The notes below the pieces were generated by a model that was not told where the DNA came from, searched no databases, and saw nothing but the letters and a program-made list of their open reading frames with translations. DNA of 64,000 nucleotides from an uncultured Alphaproteobacteria bacterium (GTDB taxonomy: Bacteria; Pseudomonadota; Alphaproteobacteria; Rhodobacterales; Rhodobacteraceae). The DNA lies in contig CACMAH010000004.1 in the NCBI GenBank assembly GCA_902611605.1, positions 1-64,000 on the forward strand, given 5' to 3'. The position numbers and the translations under genes are program-made. Below, piece by piece: positions 31,604-41,477 of the stretch; position 1 is the stretch's first letter, and each line of letters opens with the position of its first letter.

Positions 31604-32437
31604 CTATATATTGTTTTTAACCATATTATCAAAGGATAATAAAGTTGGAATTAATCTTGGTAAATCATTAATATCTAGCATATTTGCACCGTCACTAGGT
31701 GCTTCGTCAGGGTTTTCATGGGTTTCTATAAATAAACCGCTCACCCCAATTGCACATGCAGCCCTTGATAAAGTCGGGACAAACTTTCTTTCTCCTCCAG
31801 ATTTATCCCCTAATAAACTAGGTTGTTGTACCGAATGCGTTGCGTCAAAAATAACTGGATAACCTGTTTCTGCCATTATATCCAAGGCTCTAAAATCATT
31901 AACTAGCGTGTTATAGCCAAATGTTGTACCTCTTTCACAAAGCATAATTTTATCATTTCCAGTACTGGATATTTTTTCGGCTACTTTCGCCATATCTGTA
32001 GGAGATAAAAACTGACCTTTTTTAACATTAATTGGCTTATCTGTATCCCCAGCTGCTAATAGCAAATCTGTTTGTCTGCACAAATATGCAGGAATTTGAA
32101 GAATATCCACTACTTCCGCTGCAATTTTACATTGATAAGGTTCATGAACATCAGTTATAGTTGGACAATCAAAATTTTCAGAAATTTCTTGTAAGATTTT
32201 CAAGCCTTCTTCCAGACCTACGCCTCTTGCTGAGTTAATTGATGATCTATTAGCTTTGTCATAACTTGATTTAAATATAAATTTAGCACTGATTTTTTCA
32301 CAAATATTCGATATTTTTTCAGCGATCATTAGAGAATGGTCTCTATTTTCTATTTGGCATGGACCCAATATAAAAACTATAGGATTTGGACCTCCAATTT
32401 TTATATTTCTCAAATTTATTATTTTTTGCTTAACCAT
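31604..32437 (-). CDS. kdsA: 3-deoxy-8-phosphooctulonate synthase
   Basis: FILGPCQIENRDHSLMIAEKI, FKSSYDKANRSSINSARGVGLEEGLKIL, DVHEPYQC, QIPAYLCRQTDLLLAAG, DATHSVQQPS. Confidence 0.95.
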   Translation of the reverse strand: MVKQKIINLRNIKIGGPNPIVFILGPCQIENRDHSLMIAEKISNICEKISAKFIFKSSYDKANRSSINSARGVGLEEGLKILQEISENFDCPTITDVHEPYQCKIAAEVVDILQIPAYLCRQTDLLLAAGDTDKPINVKKGQFLSPTDMAKVAEKISSTGNDKIMLCERGTTFGYNTLVNDFRALDIMAETGYPVIFDATHSVQQPSLLGDKSGGERKFVPTLSRAACAIGVSGLFIETHENPDEAPSDGANMLDINDLPRLIPTLLSFDNMVKNNI

Positions 32438-32629
32438 TTTGAATTAATTTATTTCTAGTTTTTCTAGTTGATCAAAAGTTTTTTTTTATTTATATCCATA
32501 CTTTCTTGGCGAATAAATAAAATCAAGAAATTTTGACTTTAAATTATTTTTTTTTTTTAATTCATAAATTAAAATAAAATTTTTTATTTCTAATCATAAT
32601 TTTTCTAAAACATATATTGATAATTATAA

Positions 32630-34483
32630 ATGATAAACAGATCAAAGCATAAATTAAATTTTTTTGAACGATTAACTGATCCTATGAAGTTTGGATTTAA
32701 AACAAATCCACCAAAAAAAATAGCGCAATTTATTTGGTTTTATTGTTCACAAATCAAACTTACCTTATTTTCAGTATTTTTACTAAAATTTCTGGAAGTT
32801 ATTATGGATTTAGCTGTTCCAGTAATCTTTGGTTATATTATTAGCAGAATAATTGAAGTGGGGGATGTTCAATTAATAATTAAAGAGGAATTTAAATTTT
32901 TAATAGTTTTTGGTTTGTTTTTTTTAGTTATACGACCTTCATTACAATCTTTAAGTCAAGCGCTAATGGATATGGCTATAATGACAGGATTTGCAAATAT
33001 CGTAAGATGGCAAAGCCATTTGAATGTGTTGGGGTTAGATGTTGGTTATTTTTCAAATGAATTATCAGGAAGATTAGCAAATAGAGTTATTGAAACGGGT
33101 CAAGCTGTTCGTGGTGTAGCTATGAAATTTCTAGAAGCTATTTTATATATAACACTTTACTTCGGCGGTACTATAACTGTGTTAGGTTATTCTAGTTTTA
33201 TGATGACTTTACCAAGTTTAGTATGGTTAGCAATATTCCTTGTAATTTTATTTTTTCTTATGCCAAAGGTTCGTGAATTAAGTCATCAGCATTCTTTGCT
33301 TAGGAGTAAAATGACAGGTCGAATTGTAGATTCCTATGCAAATATTAATCTTATAAAATTATTTGCAAGAAAAAATTATGAGCAATTAGGAGCAGCTGAC
33401 TCCATTGATGATTTTAATTTTGGTTGGGCAAAAGTTATGAGAATTTCATTTATTATGAATGTTCTTATGTCTTTTGCTAATGCATTACTTATCATAGGAA
33501 CTTTAGGATTGGGTTTGTATTTGTTAGGAAATGGTAACATTGGGGCAGGGATTGTAGCCGCTTCATTACCTTTAACATTGAGAATTTCTGAAATGTCTTG
33601 GTGGATTATGTGGGAAGTAAGCTATTTATTTGAAAATATCGGCACCATAGATGAAGGTAGGCTTACAATATCGCAAAAACCAAAGGTTATTGATGCCAAT
33701 AATGCGAAAGAATTGTCTTTAAAAGGTGGTGAAATAAATTTTGATAAAGTTAAATTTAACTATGGTAAACCTGGTGGCTTATTTGAGGAATTGTCACTTA
33801 AAATAAGTCATGGAGAAAAAGTTGGGTTGGTTGGAAAATCAGGAGCAGGAAAAAGTTCCATTTTAAATTTATTATTAAGGTTTTATGATGTAGATTCTGG
33901 AAGAATTCTAATTGATAGTCAGGATATCTCTCAAGTAACTCAAGAATCTCTACGATCACAAATTGGAGTTGTAACTCAAGAGACTGCTCTTCTTAATCGC
34001 TCAATTTATGAAAATATTGCTTATGGAAACCCTTCTTCCTCAAGGAATGAAATATACGAAGCAGCAAAAAAAGCAGAGGCTTATGAATTTATCAGTGATT
34101 TAGAAGATAAAGATGGTAGAAAAGGGTTTTCTGCATTCGTTGGAGAGAGGGGTGTGCGGCTTTCAGGTGGGCAAAGGCAAAGAATAGCAATAGCAAGAGT
34201 TTTATTAAAAAATGCACCAATTCTTATTCTTGATGAAGCAACAAGCGCATTAGATAGTGAAATAGAAGCTGCTATCCAAAACCAGTTAAATAATATATTA
34301 CGTGATAAAACAGCCTTAGTCATTGCTCATAGATTATCTACCATCAATAAGCTTGATAGGTTGATAGTTATGGAGCATGGTAAAGTAGTTGAAATGGGAA
34401 CTCATAAAAGTTTGATTAAGAAGGGAGGTCATTATTCAAAACTGTGGTCTCTACAATCAGGTGGTTTTCTGCCCACTTTATAG
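32630..34483 (+). CDS. ABC exporter, fused permease and ATP-binding protein
   Basis: N-terminal transmembrane region plus VGLVGKSGAGKSSILNLLLRF, VRLSGGQRQRIAIARVLL, PILILDEATSALDSE. Confidence 0.93.
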   Translation: MINRSKHKLNFFERLTDPMKFGFKTNPPKKIAQFIWFYCSQIKLTLFSVFLLKFLEVIMDLAVPVIFGYIISRIIEVGDVQLIIKEEFKFLIVFGLFFLVIRPSLQSLSQALMDMAIMTGFANIVRWQSHLNVLGLDVGYFSNELSGRLANRVIETGQAVRGVAMKFLEAILYITLYFGGTITVLGYSSFMMTLPSLVWLAIFLVILFFLMPKVRELSHQHSLLRSKMTGRIVDSYANINLIKLFARKNYEQLGAADSIDDFNFGWAKVMRISFIMNVLMSFANALLIIGTLGLGLYLLGNGNIGAGIVAASLPLTLRISEMSWWIMWEVSYLFENIGTIDEGRLTISQKPKVIDANNAKELSLKGGEINFDKVKFNYGKPGGLFEELSLKISHGEKVGLVGKSGAGKSSILNLLLRFYDVDSGRILIDSQDISQVTQESLRSQIGVVTQETALLNRSIYENIAYGNPSSSRNEIYEAAKKAEAYEFISDLEDKDGRKGFSAFVGERGVRLSGGQRQRIAIARVLLKNAPILILDEATSALDSEIEAAIQNQLNNILRDKTALVIAHRLSTINKLDRLIVMEHGKVVEMGTHKSLIKKGGHYSKLWSLQSGGFLPTL

Positions 34484-34502
34484 AAAATTTAGCATTAAAA
34501 GT

Positions 34503-34529
34503 TACACAATAATTTTTTATTTTTGTGTA
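34503..34529. terminator. Putative bidirectional terminator between convergent genes
   Basis: tacacaataat-ttttt-atttttgtgta: 11-bp arms with one mismatch between the convergent 3' ends at 34483(+) and 34531(-). Confidence 0.5.
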
Positions 34530-34530
34530 T

Positions 34531-35403
34531 CTAAGTAAACTTTTTAATTGTTTTCAAATTTATATTTTCTCTATGCCATGTATATATGCCAGCCGACACA
34601 ATTACTATTGTACCAAATATTACATAAGCATCTGGGAATTCTGAAAAAAATAATATTCCCAAAATTGTGGCAAATATTAAATCAACATAGGTAAAAGGCG
34701 CAAGAAAAGAGGCTTCAGATTTTCTTAATGCAAGAATAAAACAAAAATGTCCTAATCCTCCAAAAATTCCCAAGATGGAAAACAAAAATAAATCCTTTAT
34801 GGCAATTGGTTCAAAAAATGGAATAAGAATAATTGTTGAGATTAATGTTCCAACTAATGAAGTATAAAAAAAGTTGGTCTGGGGATCTTCTTCAGTACCT
34901 AATCTCCTAGTAGAAACTGCATATCCAGCATAAAAAATTGCTGCTAAAATTGGAAAAAAACCAAATATAGAAAACATATCAGTCCCAGGTTTTAGAATTA
35001 ATAAAGCACCACTAAATCCAACAATAACACTTATCCATCTGCGATAACCTACTGTTTCTTTCAGAAAAATTACTGAAAAAACAACAATTACTAATGGACC
35101 GATTTGAAAAATGGTGATTGTTGAAACCAAAGTTAAATACTTAAATCCAGAAAACATTGATATTGTAGCGCAAAATAAAAGTAATGATCTAAAAAGGTGA
35201 AGTTTTATTTTTCTTGTTTTTACAATGTTGTTTAAATTTGGTAGGAAAATTAAGGTAGTAAAAACTGTTTGGCTTAGATATCTCACCCATACAATCTCTA
35301 TTATTGGATAGTAAGTTGCAAAACCCTTAGCCGTAGCATTCATTATAGAAAAAAGGAATATGGTGAGTATCATAAAAACCACCCCAGTGGATGTATTTTT
35401 CAT
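34531..35403 (-). CDS. DMT (EamA) family transporter
   Basis: Ten hydrophobic segments in two EamA repeats; VWVRYLSQTVFTTLIFLPN; FLKETVGYRRWISVIVGFSGALLILKPG. Confidence 0.87.
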   Translation of the reverse strand: MKNTSTGVVFMILTIFLFSIMNATAKGFATYYPIIEIVWVRYLSQTVFTTLIFLPNLNNIVKTRKIKLHLFRSLLLFCATISMFSGFKYLTLVSTITIFQIGPLVIVVFSVIFLKETVGYRRWISVIVGFSGALLILKPGTDMFSIFGFFPILAAIFYAGYAVSTRRLGTEEDPQTNFFYTSLVGTLISTIILIPFFEPIAIKDLFLFSILGIFGGLGHFCFILALRKSEASFLAPFTYVDLIFATILGILFFSEFPDAYVIFGTIVIVSAGIYTWHRENINLKTIKKFT

Positions 35404-35462
35404 ATTTTTCCTTTTTATTCAAAACCATATAAAAATTAGAAAATACCTATCAAATAAAATAA

Positions 35463-35486
35463 GGGATCTAATAATTATTAGATCCC
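35463..35486 (-). terminator. Perfect 24-bp palindrome, probable terminator of bioY
   Basis: GGGATCTAATAATTATTAGATCCC; on the minus strand followed by TTATTTTATTT, directly downstream of bioY. Confidence 0.7.
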
Positions 35487-35526
35487 AAATTCTAAAAATA
35501 GTAAAATTAATAATTAGATGATTTTT

Positions 35527-36177
35527 CTATTTAGCTAATCTCCATATGAAAGGCACCAAAATCCCTGCAACAAGAAGTTTATACAAATCACCCACTAAAA
35601 ATGGGTAAAAACCTTTAATTATGGCAAATGCAAAACCTTTGATTGCTGACAACTGCAAAATTCCAAAAAAGTAAATGATGAACATTCCCAACATCATACA
35701 AAAAATTGAAGACAAGATATTTCTACCCCAACCTCGATCAGCTAACTCACCTAAAACTAAACCTGCAATAAAAAATCCGACTATAAATCCACCTGTTGGG
35801 CCAAAGAGATATAATAAACCACCTCCGTAAGCAAATACAGGAAACCCAGCAATTCCTTGTAAAATATATAAACCAATTGTTGCTATGGCTAAATTTCTAC
35901 CAAAAAGCATACCAATCATCAAAACTGCTAATGGTTGTAAAGTCATAGGAACTGGATATAAATCAACCTTAATTTTAGCTGAAATAATTAATATAATACT
36001 CCCGAATAAAACAGTGCTTATATTAGCTAAGTTAAAAATTTTGTTTTTATTTAATTTATTAGTTACTAGCTCGATCCAACTAAGAGAATTTGATTTGAAA
36101 CTTAACATTTTTTTATCTCCTTTAGTGTATTTAAAGTAAAAAAGAAAATTTCGTATTTTATATAGCATTACTGACAA
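35527..36177 (-). CDS. bioY: BioY-type biotin transporter; true start probably near 36108
   Basis: IKVDLYPVPMTLQPLAVLMIGMLFGRNLAIATIGLYILQGIAGFPVFAYGGGLLYLFGPTGGFIVGFF. Confidence 0.92.
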   Translation of the reverse strand: MSVMLYKIRNFLFYFKYTKGDKKMLSFKSNSLSWIELVTNKLNKNKIFNLANISTVLFGSIILIISAKIKVDLYPVPMTLQPLAVLMIGMLFGRNLAIATIGLYILQGIAGFPVFAYGGGLLYLFGPTGGFIVGFFIAGLVLGELADRGWGRNILSSIFCMMLGMFIIYFFGILQLSAIKGFAFAIIKGFYPFLVGDLYKLLVAGILVPFIWRLAK

Positions 36178-36315
36178 CTATTAAAGTAATTTAATAAATA
36201 AAAATACAAAGTTTAATTTTTAATTAGTGTTATTTATTTTATTAGTAATATAATTTTAATTAATTAAATCGGATTTCTAATATATTTCAACATAGAAAGT
36301 GTGAGGAGAAAAGAT

Positions 36316-36603
36316 ATGTTTTATGTTAGCACAACTTGGAAGCACGAAAATGAAATCAACAATGAAAAGATGCAAAATTTGTTAGCAAGCTTTAAAGGAA
36401 CAAATCCGAATGTGAAAGAAGTTCACTGGTGGAAGATTGATAATTTCACCCATGGTGCATTAGTAATTTACAATTCAGAAAAAGGTTACGTAGAATCCAA
36501 AGAAATTCATAGAAAGGCTAGAGAAGAGTCTAGTAAAGAAGCATCAACTACTATGATAAGAGAAGAAGTCGGAAATCAATTAGCTTTCTTGGAAAATAAT
36601 TAG
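36316..36603 (+). CDS. Small conserved-looking hypothetical protein (about 95 aa)
   Basis: ORF 36301-36603 with preceding gtgaggag; ATG at 36316 (MFYVSTTWKHENEIN...) is a plausible start; no family recognised. Confidence 0.5.
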   Translation: MFYVSTTWKHENEINNEKMQNLLASFKGTNPNVKEVHWWKIDNFTHGALVIYNSEKGYVESKEIHRKAREESSKEASTTMIREEVGNQLAFLENN

Positions 36604-36617
36604 TATTTCAGATTAAA

Positions 36618-37130
36618 TTATTTTTTTTCTTTCCATATAGGTACCATTGAATTCCATACCCCGTCGTTTCTAACTCTATGGTATAATGCTGCAAAAATAT
36701 GAATTGCAATCAACCAGTAAATTATTGAAATTGAATTTTCATGTAACGAAATTATAAACTCAATTAATATTCCACTTTTTAATCCTAACCAAAAGAAAAG
36801 TCCTATCATTAATCCTGAGATGCATATAGAAGCAAGGCATATATACATAGAGTAGTGAACTAATTTTGCGGCAAACTTTTGTGGTTTTGGTGTTTTTGCT
36901 GGCAAAGAAGTCATTTGTGTTTTTTTCATATAAAAAAAGCGTAAAATTAAAAAAAACAAAAAAATTGAAGCAAATAATATCTCAAATTTGAGGAGAGAAA
37001 TATTTTCTAATTGTTCAATATCATCCACTTGTTTAAATATTCCGTACCCAAACAAAAAGACAAAACCCCAATGAAAGAATTTTGCTAAAAAACTGTATTT
37101 TTGGTTTTGAATCTCTTCTGTTTTCTGCAT
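36618..37130 (-). CDS. Cytochrome b561-like membrane protein
   Basis: KFFHWGFVFLFGYGIFKQ...AKLVHYSMYICLASICISGLMIG...HIFAALYHRVRNDGVWNSMVP. Confidence 0.82.
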   Translation of the reverse strand: MQKTEEIQNQKYSFLAKFFHWGFVFLFGYGIFKQVDDIEQLENISLLKFEILFASIFLFFLILRFFYMKKTQMTSLPAKTPKPQKFAAKLVHYSMYICLASICISGLMIGLFFWLGLKSGILIEFIISLHENSISIIYWLIAIHIFAALYHRVRNDGVWNSMVPIWKEKK

Positions 37131-37233
37131 TTTAATGATTAAGTATTATTTCGGCAATTTGGTATCATTTAAGGTTTAAAAATTAAAAAAACAATAATTT
37201 ATTTAAAACTAAGATTACGAATTAACAATTTTT

Positions 37234-38223
37234 TTAATTAAAATAATTAGCCCTAACCATTGCTCCGATTAAATTACAAATAAGTCTTTCAGCATGAATA
37301 ATTGTTGTATTTCCTTTTTCAAAAGAAGGTGAGATTTCAACCAAGTCAAAACCAATTACCCTTCCCTTATTAACAATACCATGAATTAATTCTCTGACTT
37401 GAAGCCAGTTTAGCCCACCCGGAGTAGGAGCATTAACCGCTGGCATTATTGTAGGATCCATGCCATCGGCATCAAATGTAATATAGTAATTTGCTCCGTC
37501 GGGAATTTTTTTAAGAACTTCTTTAACACCTATGTCATGAACTTCGTATGCACTTATCAAATTTGATCCATATGCTTTAGCCTCATCAAATTCTTGCTGT
37601 CTTCCACTACCAACCCCACGTAAGCCAATTTGGTATATAGAATTAATAGATTTTAATTCAGAAGCTCTTTTTATAGGACTAGAATAACCTTCTTTTTCAC
37701 CATTGACCTCATCCCTCCAATCCATGTGTGCATCAACTTGAATTAAAATAATTGACTTATTTTTAGGTAAAGCTCTCATAATTGGAATGGGGATGCCATG
37801 ATCGCCACCTATAGATATAAGTGTAGCATTTGTAGAAAATACCTTTCTTGCTACTTCTTCAGCTCTTCTATAATGTTCACGCGGATCTCTAAAATCTGCA
37901 GTTACATTTCCACAATCAATAATTTTTATATCTCTATTATCTAAAAGCGAACCACCAAGATCCCAGTCAAAATGGTTTAAAGTTCTTGGTTCATCCCATG
38001 CTGCGTCTTGGGCACTAGATCTTAAAATGTCAGGAGCAGTACTTTGATCATTTGATAATTCATTAGGATAGTATGGTAATCCATATGGAACCCCAAGAAT
38101 TGCAATGTGAGCGTCTAAATTGTCTAAGTCTAAATTTAGTGGAAAACCAAGAAAACCTTTTGCATTTCCTTTTGGTAGTTCAGTTAAAATTTTCTTTTTT
38201 TTCACCATGTTTATTACATTCAC
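37234..38223 (-). CDS. Ureohydrolase family protein (agmatinase/guanidino-hydrolase-like), paralogue 1
   Basis: Metal-ligand motifs GGDHGIPIP, DAHMDWRD, TFDADGMDPTIMPAVNAPTPGG. Confidence 0.92.
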   Translation of the reverse strand: MNVINMVKKKKILTELPKGNAKGFLGFPLNLDLDNLDAHIAILGVPYGLPYYPNELSNDQSTAPDILRSSAQDAAWDEPRTLNHFDWDLGGSLLDNRDIKIIDCGNVTADFRDPREHYRRAEEVARKVFSTNATLISIGGDHGIPIPIMRALPKNKSIILIQVDAHMDWRDEVNGEKEGYSSPIKRASELKSINSIYQIGLRGVGSGRQQEFDEAKAYGSNLISAYEVHDIGVKEVLKKIPDGANYYITFDADGMDPTIMPAVNAPTPGGLNWLQVRELIHGIVNKGRVIGFDLVEISPSFEKGNTTIIHAERLICNLIGAMVRANYFN

Positions 38224-38291
38224 TTCTACATCATATTATTTTTTTAAGTTAATTAAATCAAAATTATTTTTTGTTAAATTTAAAATAAAAA

Positions 38292-39425
38292 CTACCAATC
38301 ATTAAAACGATCCCAGATTTCATAATTTTTGTTTTCCTCATTTATAACATGATATCTATTGTACGCAGACGCTGTTGCACATGCATGATTTGGTAGTATT
38401 CTTAACATATCTCCCTGCTTAATTTGGGGAAGTATAGCTTTGCTACCCTTTCTTATTTTTATAATACCATGCTCTTGTTGTACATTAACTACAATTAAAT
38501 CTTCAATTATTTTTCCATTAATATCACACACCTGTCCATAGCCATAATCTACCTTGTGACATGGATTTCCAATATCTCTTGATAATGCCATCCAGCCTGC
38601 ATCAATAATAATTGCATTTATATCTTTATTTATACTGATTACAGAAGTTAAAACAGAAATTGCTATATCTTCAGTTCTGCAAATACCAACACCAGATTGC
38701 ACTAAATCAAAAAAAACAAACACCCCAGCTCTCAATTCATTAATTTTATCATTATGATAATCTGAAAATGTTGTTGGTGTTGATCCAATCGTAACAAGTT
38801 CACATTCTATAGAAAATTCTTTTAAAATTGAGACAGCTAATAAAGTTTGTTCAGCCTCATTTCTAGCGCATTCTCTTAAATCTTTGCTATTTGATAGATT
38901 ATAGCTTTCTCCCGCATGTGACATCACACCTCTAAATAAACCCTCATTATCTAAACACTTTCCAATCTGATATAGTTGTTCACTTGAGTTAGATTTTACA
39001 CCTGACCTATGTCCATCCAGATCTAATTCAATCAATGCTGTTATTTTTAGACCTGTTTGTTTGTAAAAATCTACTAATTCTCTTGCAATAGAAATATCAT
39101 CAACTAGAACGGAAATCTTACAATCTTCTGATAAGCATCGAGCTATTCTGTCAAATTTATTTGGAACTATTGCTACAGAATATAAAAAATCATTAATTCC
39201 ACAAATTTTTAATTTTTCAATTTCTTCAATTGTTGAAACCATTGCACGGTTACCAAATGTTTCAGAAAATCTTTTAGTTATTTCAATACATTTTGCAGTT
39301 TTTAGGTGAGGGCGAAAATTTATATTTTTCTGATCAACTATTGATTTTAGTCGTTCAATATTTTTTGAAAACTTATTTTCGTCTAAAATAAGGCATGGTG
39401 TAAATAACTCGTTTAAATTCTTCAA
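38292..39425 (-). CDS. D-threonine aldolase/DSD1-like alanine racemase-fold enzyme
   Basis: TPCLILDENKFSKNIERL, NFRPHLKTAKCIEI, LIELDLDGHRSGV, VTIGSTPTTF, C-terminal ILPNHACATASAYNRYHV. Confidence 0.87.
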   Translation of the reverse strand: MKNLNELFTPCLILDENKFSKNIERLKSIVDQKNINFRPHLKTAKCIEITKRFSETFGNRAMVSTIEEIEKLKICGINDFLYSVAIVPNKFDRIARCLSEDCKISVLVDDISIARELVDFYKQTGLKITALIELDLDGHRSGVKSNSSEQLYQIGKCLDNEGLFRGVMSHAGESYNLSNSKDLRECARNEAEQTLLAVSILKEFSIECELVTIGSTPTTFSDYHNDKINELRAGVFVFFDLVQSGVGICRTEDIAISVLTSVISINKDINAIIIDAGWMALSRDIGNPCHKVDYGYGQVCDINGKIIEDLIVVNVQQEHGIIKIRKGSKAILPQIKQGDMLRILPNHACATASAYNRYHVINEENKNYEIWDRFNDW

Positions 39426-39686
39426 TTTTATTAACCTTTTCGTATTTTTATTTAATTATGATAAAATGAGTTATAATATTTGAGCAACTTATTTCATTTA
39501 TAATTTATTTTAATTCAAATTACTTGACTTAAAATACAAAATATTAGCTAATTTTAGTGTCTATAATTTCATTGATAGTTGCTTTTCAAAATTTATGTAA
39601 ATCATTTTTTAAATAATGCTTAAAGATAATTAAATGAATTAGAAATTCTATCATTAAATAAATCTTTCATTAGAAAGGGGATACAA

Positions 39687-40256
39687 ATGACTCAAGCTGG
39701 TAATATTCAAGTCCAAACAAGTTTTAAAGCTGATAGAAGAGACCCACACTTAAGGAATGGACCTAAAAGTACAGATTTTAGATTTAACCCTTTTCAGGAT
39801 GAAGCTTTTATAAAGAATAATGAAATTATGGCAGGATTGGCATTAGGAGAATTAGAAATGTGGATCCATCGATTCATAGGAATGCCTAGCCAAATTAAGG
39901 AATTTGAAGATATTGGTACTTGGTGTAACAAAAGTAATGCGCGTGTTTATTTTATGAATCTAATTTTTTATAACTATTTTAGTGGTCTAGTAACAACAAA
40001 AAGTATAGTGAGTAATCAAATCATGATTACAAGAAAAGCAGCAAGTGATATGGTGGAGAGTGCCGTAAAATTGGGGATTGTTGAATATTATTCAGATAAA
40101 GAATTTCGAGCTACAGAAAGATATATAGAATATTATCTAAAGTACACAAAACTGGTAGCAAAAACTTACATCCCTAAGCTTACAAAATTACTAACGCAGT
40201 TGCATGCAATTAATAATGTTCCAAATGCCCAGGAAACATTCAAAATTCGTGGATAG
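39687..40256 (+). CDS. Winged-helix (MarR-like) putative transcriptional regulator
   Basis: Region SIVSNQIMITRKAASDMVESAVKLGIVEYYSDKEFRATERYIEYY resembles a recognition helix plus wing; lies upstream of the transport operon. Confidence 0.5.
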   Translation: MTQAGNIQVQTSFKADRRDPHLRNGPKSTDFRFNPFQDEAFIKNNEIMAGLALGELEMWIHRFIGMPSQIKEFEDIGTWCNKSNARVYFMNLIFYNYFSGLVTTKSIVSNQIMITRKAASDMVESAVKLGIVEYYSDKEFRATERYIEYYLKYTKLVAKTYIPKLTKLLTQLHAINNVPNAQETFKIRG

Positions 40257-40345
40257 TCAGTAAGCACTTGGATGTATACTCAGTATACAAATGAAAAAAA
40301 AAATAGTTTTTTTATCCGTATTACCATAGTATTTATTAATTATGA
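40252..40345. promoter_or_regulatory. Intergenic element copy A (shared with copy B at 45352)
   Basis: ATAGTCAGTAA ... gtatactcagtatac ... AAAAATAGTTTTTTTA; same order of blocks as at 45352-45440. Confidence 0.55.
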
Positions 40346-40531
40346 GTGACGTGAGAAGGAATAACAGAAAATAAAATTTATCTGTCAAATTCCACTCTAA
40401 GTAAGATGTATCTAGCCTGAAGTGGCATACTAGTTGAGATAGTTTTTAGAGATTTGTAAGATTTAATTTTTGTAAAAGATACTTTATTTTTTTACTTAAC
40501 AAATAAATAAATCTAAAAACAATATTAAAAA

Positions 40532-41404
40532 ATGAAATTAAATGGAGGTAAGAGAATGAAACAAATTTATAAAATATTGTCGTTGAAAAGTTTAATTTTA
40601 TCTATTTTTATTTTATTTATGGGAACCAGTATTTATGCTGAAACAACATTTGAAAAGATAAAAAGAACTGGCAAAGTTACAGTTGGAACAGAAGCCGCAT
40701 TTCCACCTTTTGAATTTGTTGAGGATGGTAAAATTGTAGGGTACGGTAAAGATATTCTTGATTATATTATAGCTGATTTAGGAGTTGAACTAAATCAGTT
40801 AGACCTTCCTTGGCAGGGAATTCTTCCTGGCGTATTAGCAGGAAAATTTGATTTTGTAGCTACTAGTGTCAGTATTCGTGCTGAAAGAGCAAAAAAATAT
40901 GCTTTTACAGTTCCTATTGCTGAAGGAACAAACTGGGTTATGAAAAGAAATGGTGATACTTCTATAATGAGTCCTGATGATTTATCTGGAAAAGTGGTAT
41001 GCACACAATTAGCATCAGGTAGTGAAAAGGCTACACAAGAATGGGAAAAAGATATGAAATCAAGAGGATTGGAGGGTTTTAAGGAATTAAAACTTTTTAC
41101 TGCTCACCCAGAAGCAACCTTGGCATTAGCCAATGGGACTTGTGATGCTCAAACTCAAACTGTACCAAATTTGGCGGTAGTTGCTAAAAAACAAGAAGGA
41201 GTTTTTGAACTTGTTGGTCCAATAACTGATAAAACATATATGGCTTGGGTTACTCGCCCAGAGGATACAGATTTGCGAGATTATTTAAGTTCAAAGATAC
41301 TTGAAATGCGCGATAAAGGTATAATTGATGAAATTCAAGATAAGTGGTTTGGCTTTAGAATGCCAATTCCAAGTGAAGGTCATTTACCTGAAGGTGCACT
41401 TTAA
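40532..41404 (+). CDS. Polar amino acid ABC transporter substrate-binding protein (probable start 40556)
   Basis: GKVTVGTEAAFPPFEFVEDGKIVGYGKDILDYIIADLGVE and signal peptide-like N-terminus. Confidence 0.92.
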   Translation: MKLNGGKRMKQIYKILSLKSLILSIFILFMGTSIYAETTFEKIKRTGKVTVGTEAAFPPFEFVEDGKIVGYGKDILDYIIADLGVELNQLDLPWQGILPGVLAGKFDFVATSVSIRAERAKKYAFTVPIAEGTNWVMKRNGDTSIMSPDDLSGKVVCTQLASGSEKATQEWEKDMKSRGLEGFKELKLFTAHPEATLALANGTCDAQTQTVPNLAVVAKKQEGVFELVGPITDKTYMAWVTRPEDTDLRDYLSSKILEMRDKGIIDEIQDKWFGFRMPIPSEGHLPEGAL

Positions 41405-41426
41405 TTTTAATAAATAACTAAATTTA

Positions 41427-41456
41427 AGATTGCCTTAAAATCATTTAAGGCAATCT
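41427..41456 (+). terminator. Intercistronic hairpin (13-bp perfect stem, 4-nt loop)
   Basis: AGATTGCCTTAAA-ATCA-TTTAAGGCAATCT between the substrate-binding protein and permease genes. Confidence 0.85.
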
Positions 41457-41477
41457 ATTACTTCGTTAGTAAAAGTC

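Noticed and set aside
31467-31862. 131-aa plus-strand ORF across the ilvD/kdsA junction
   Set aside because: Antisense to both well-supported genes and their short spacer; translation shows no domain.
27015-32437. Cobalamin riboswitch upstream of the BtuF-like gene
   Set aside because: Only 44 bp separate it from ilvD, with no room for a B12-box aptamer; specificity for cobalamin versus iron remains undecided.
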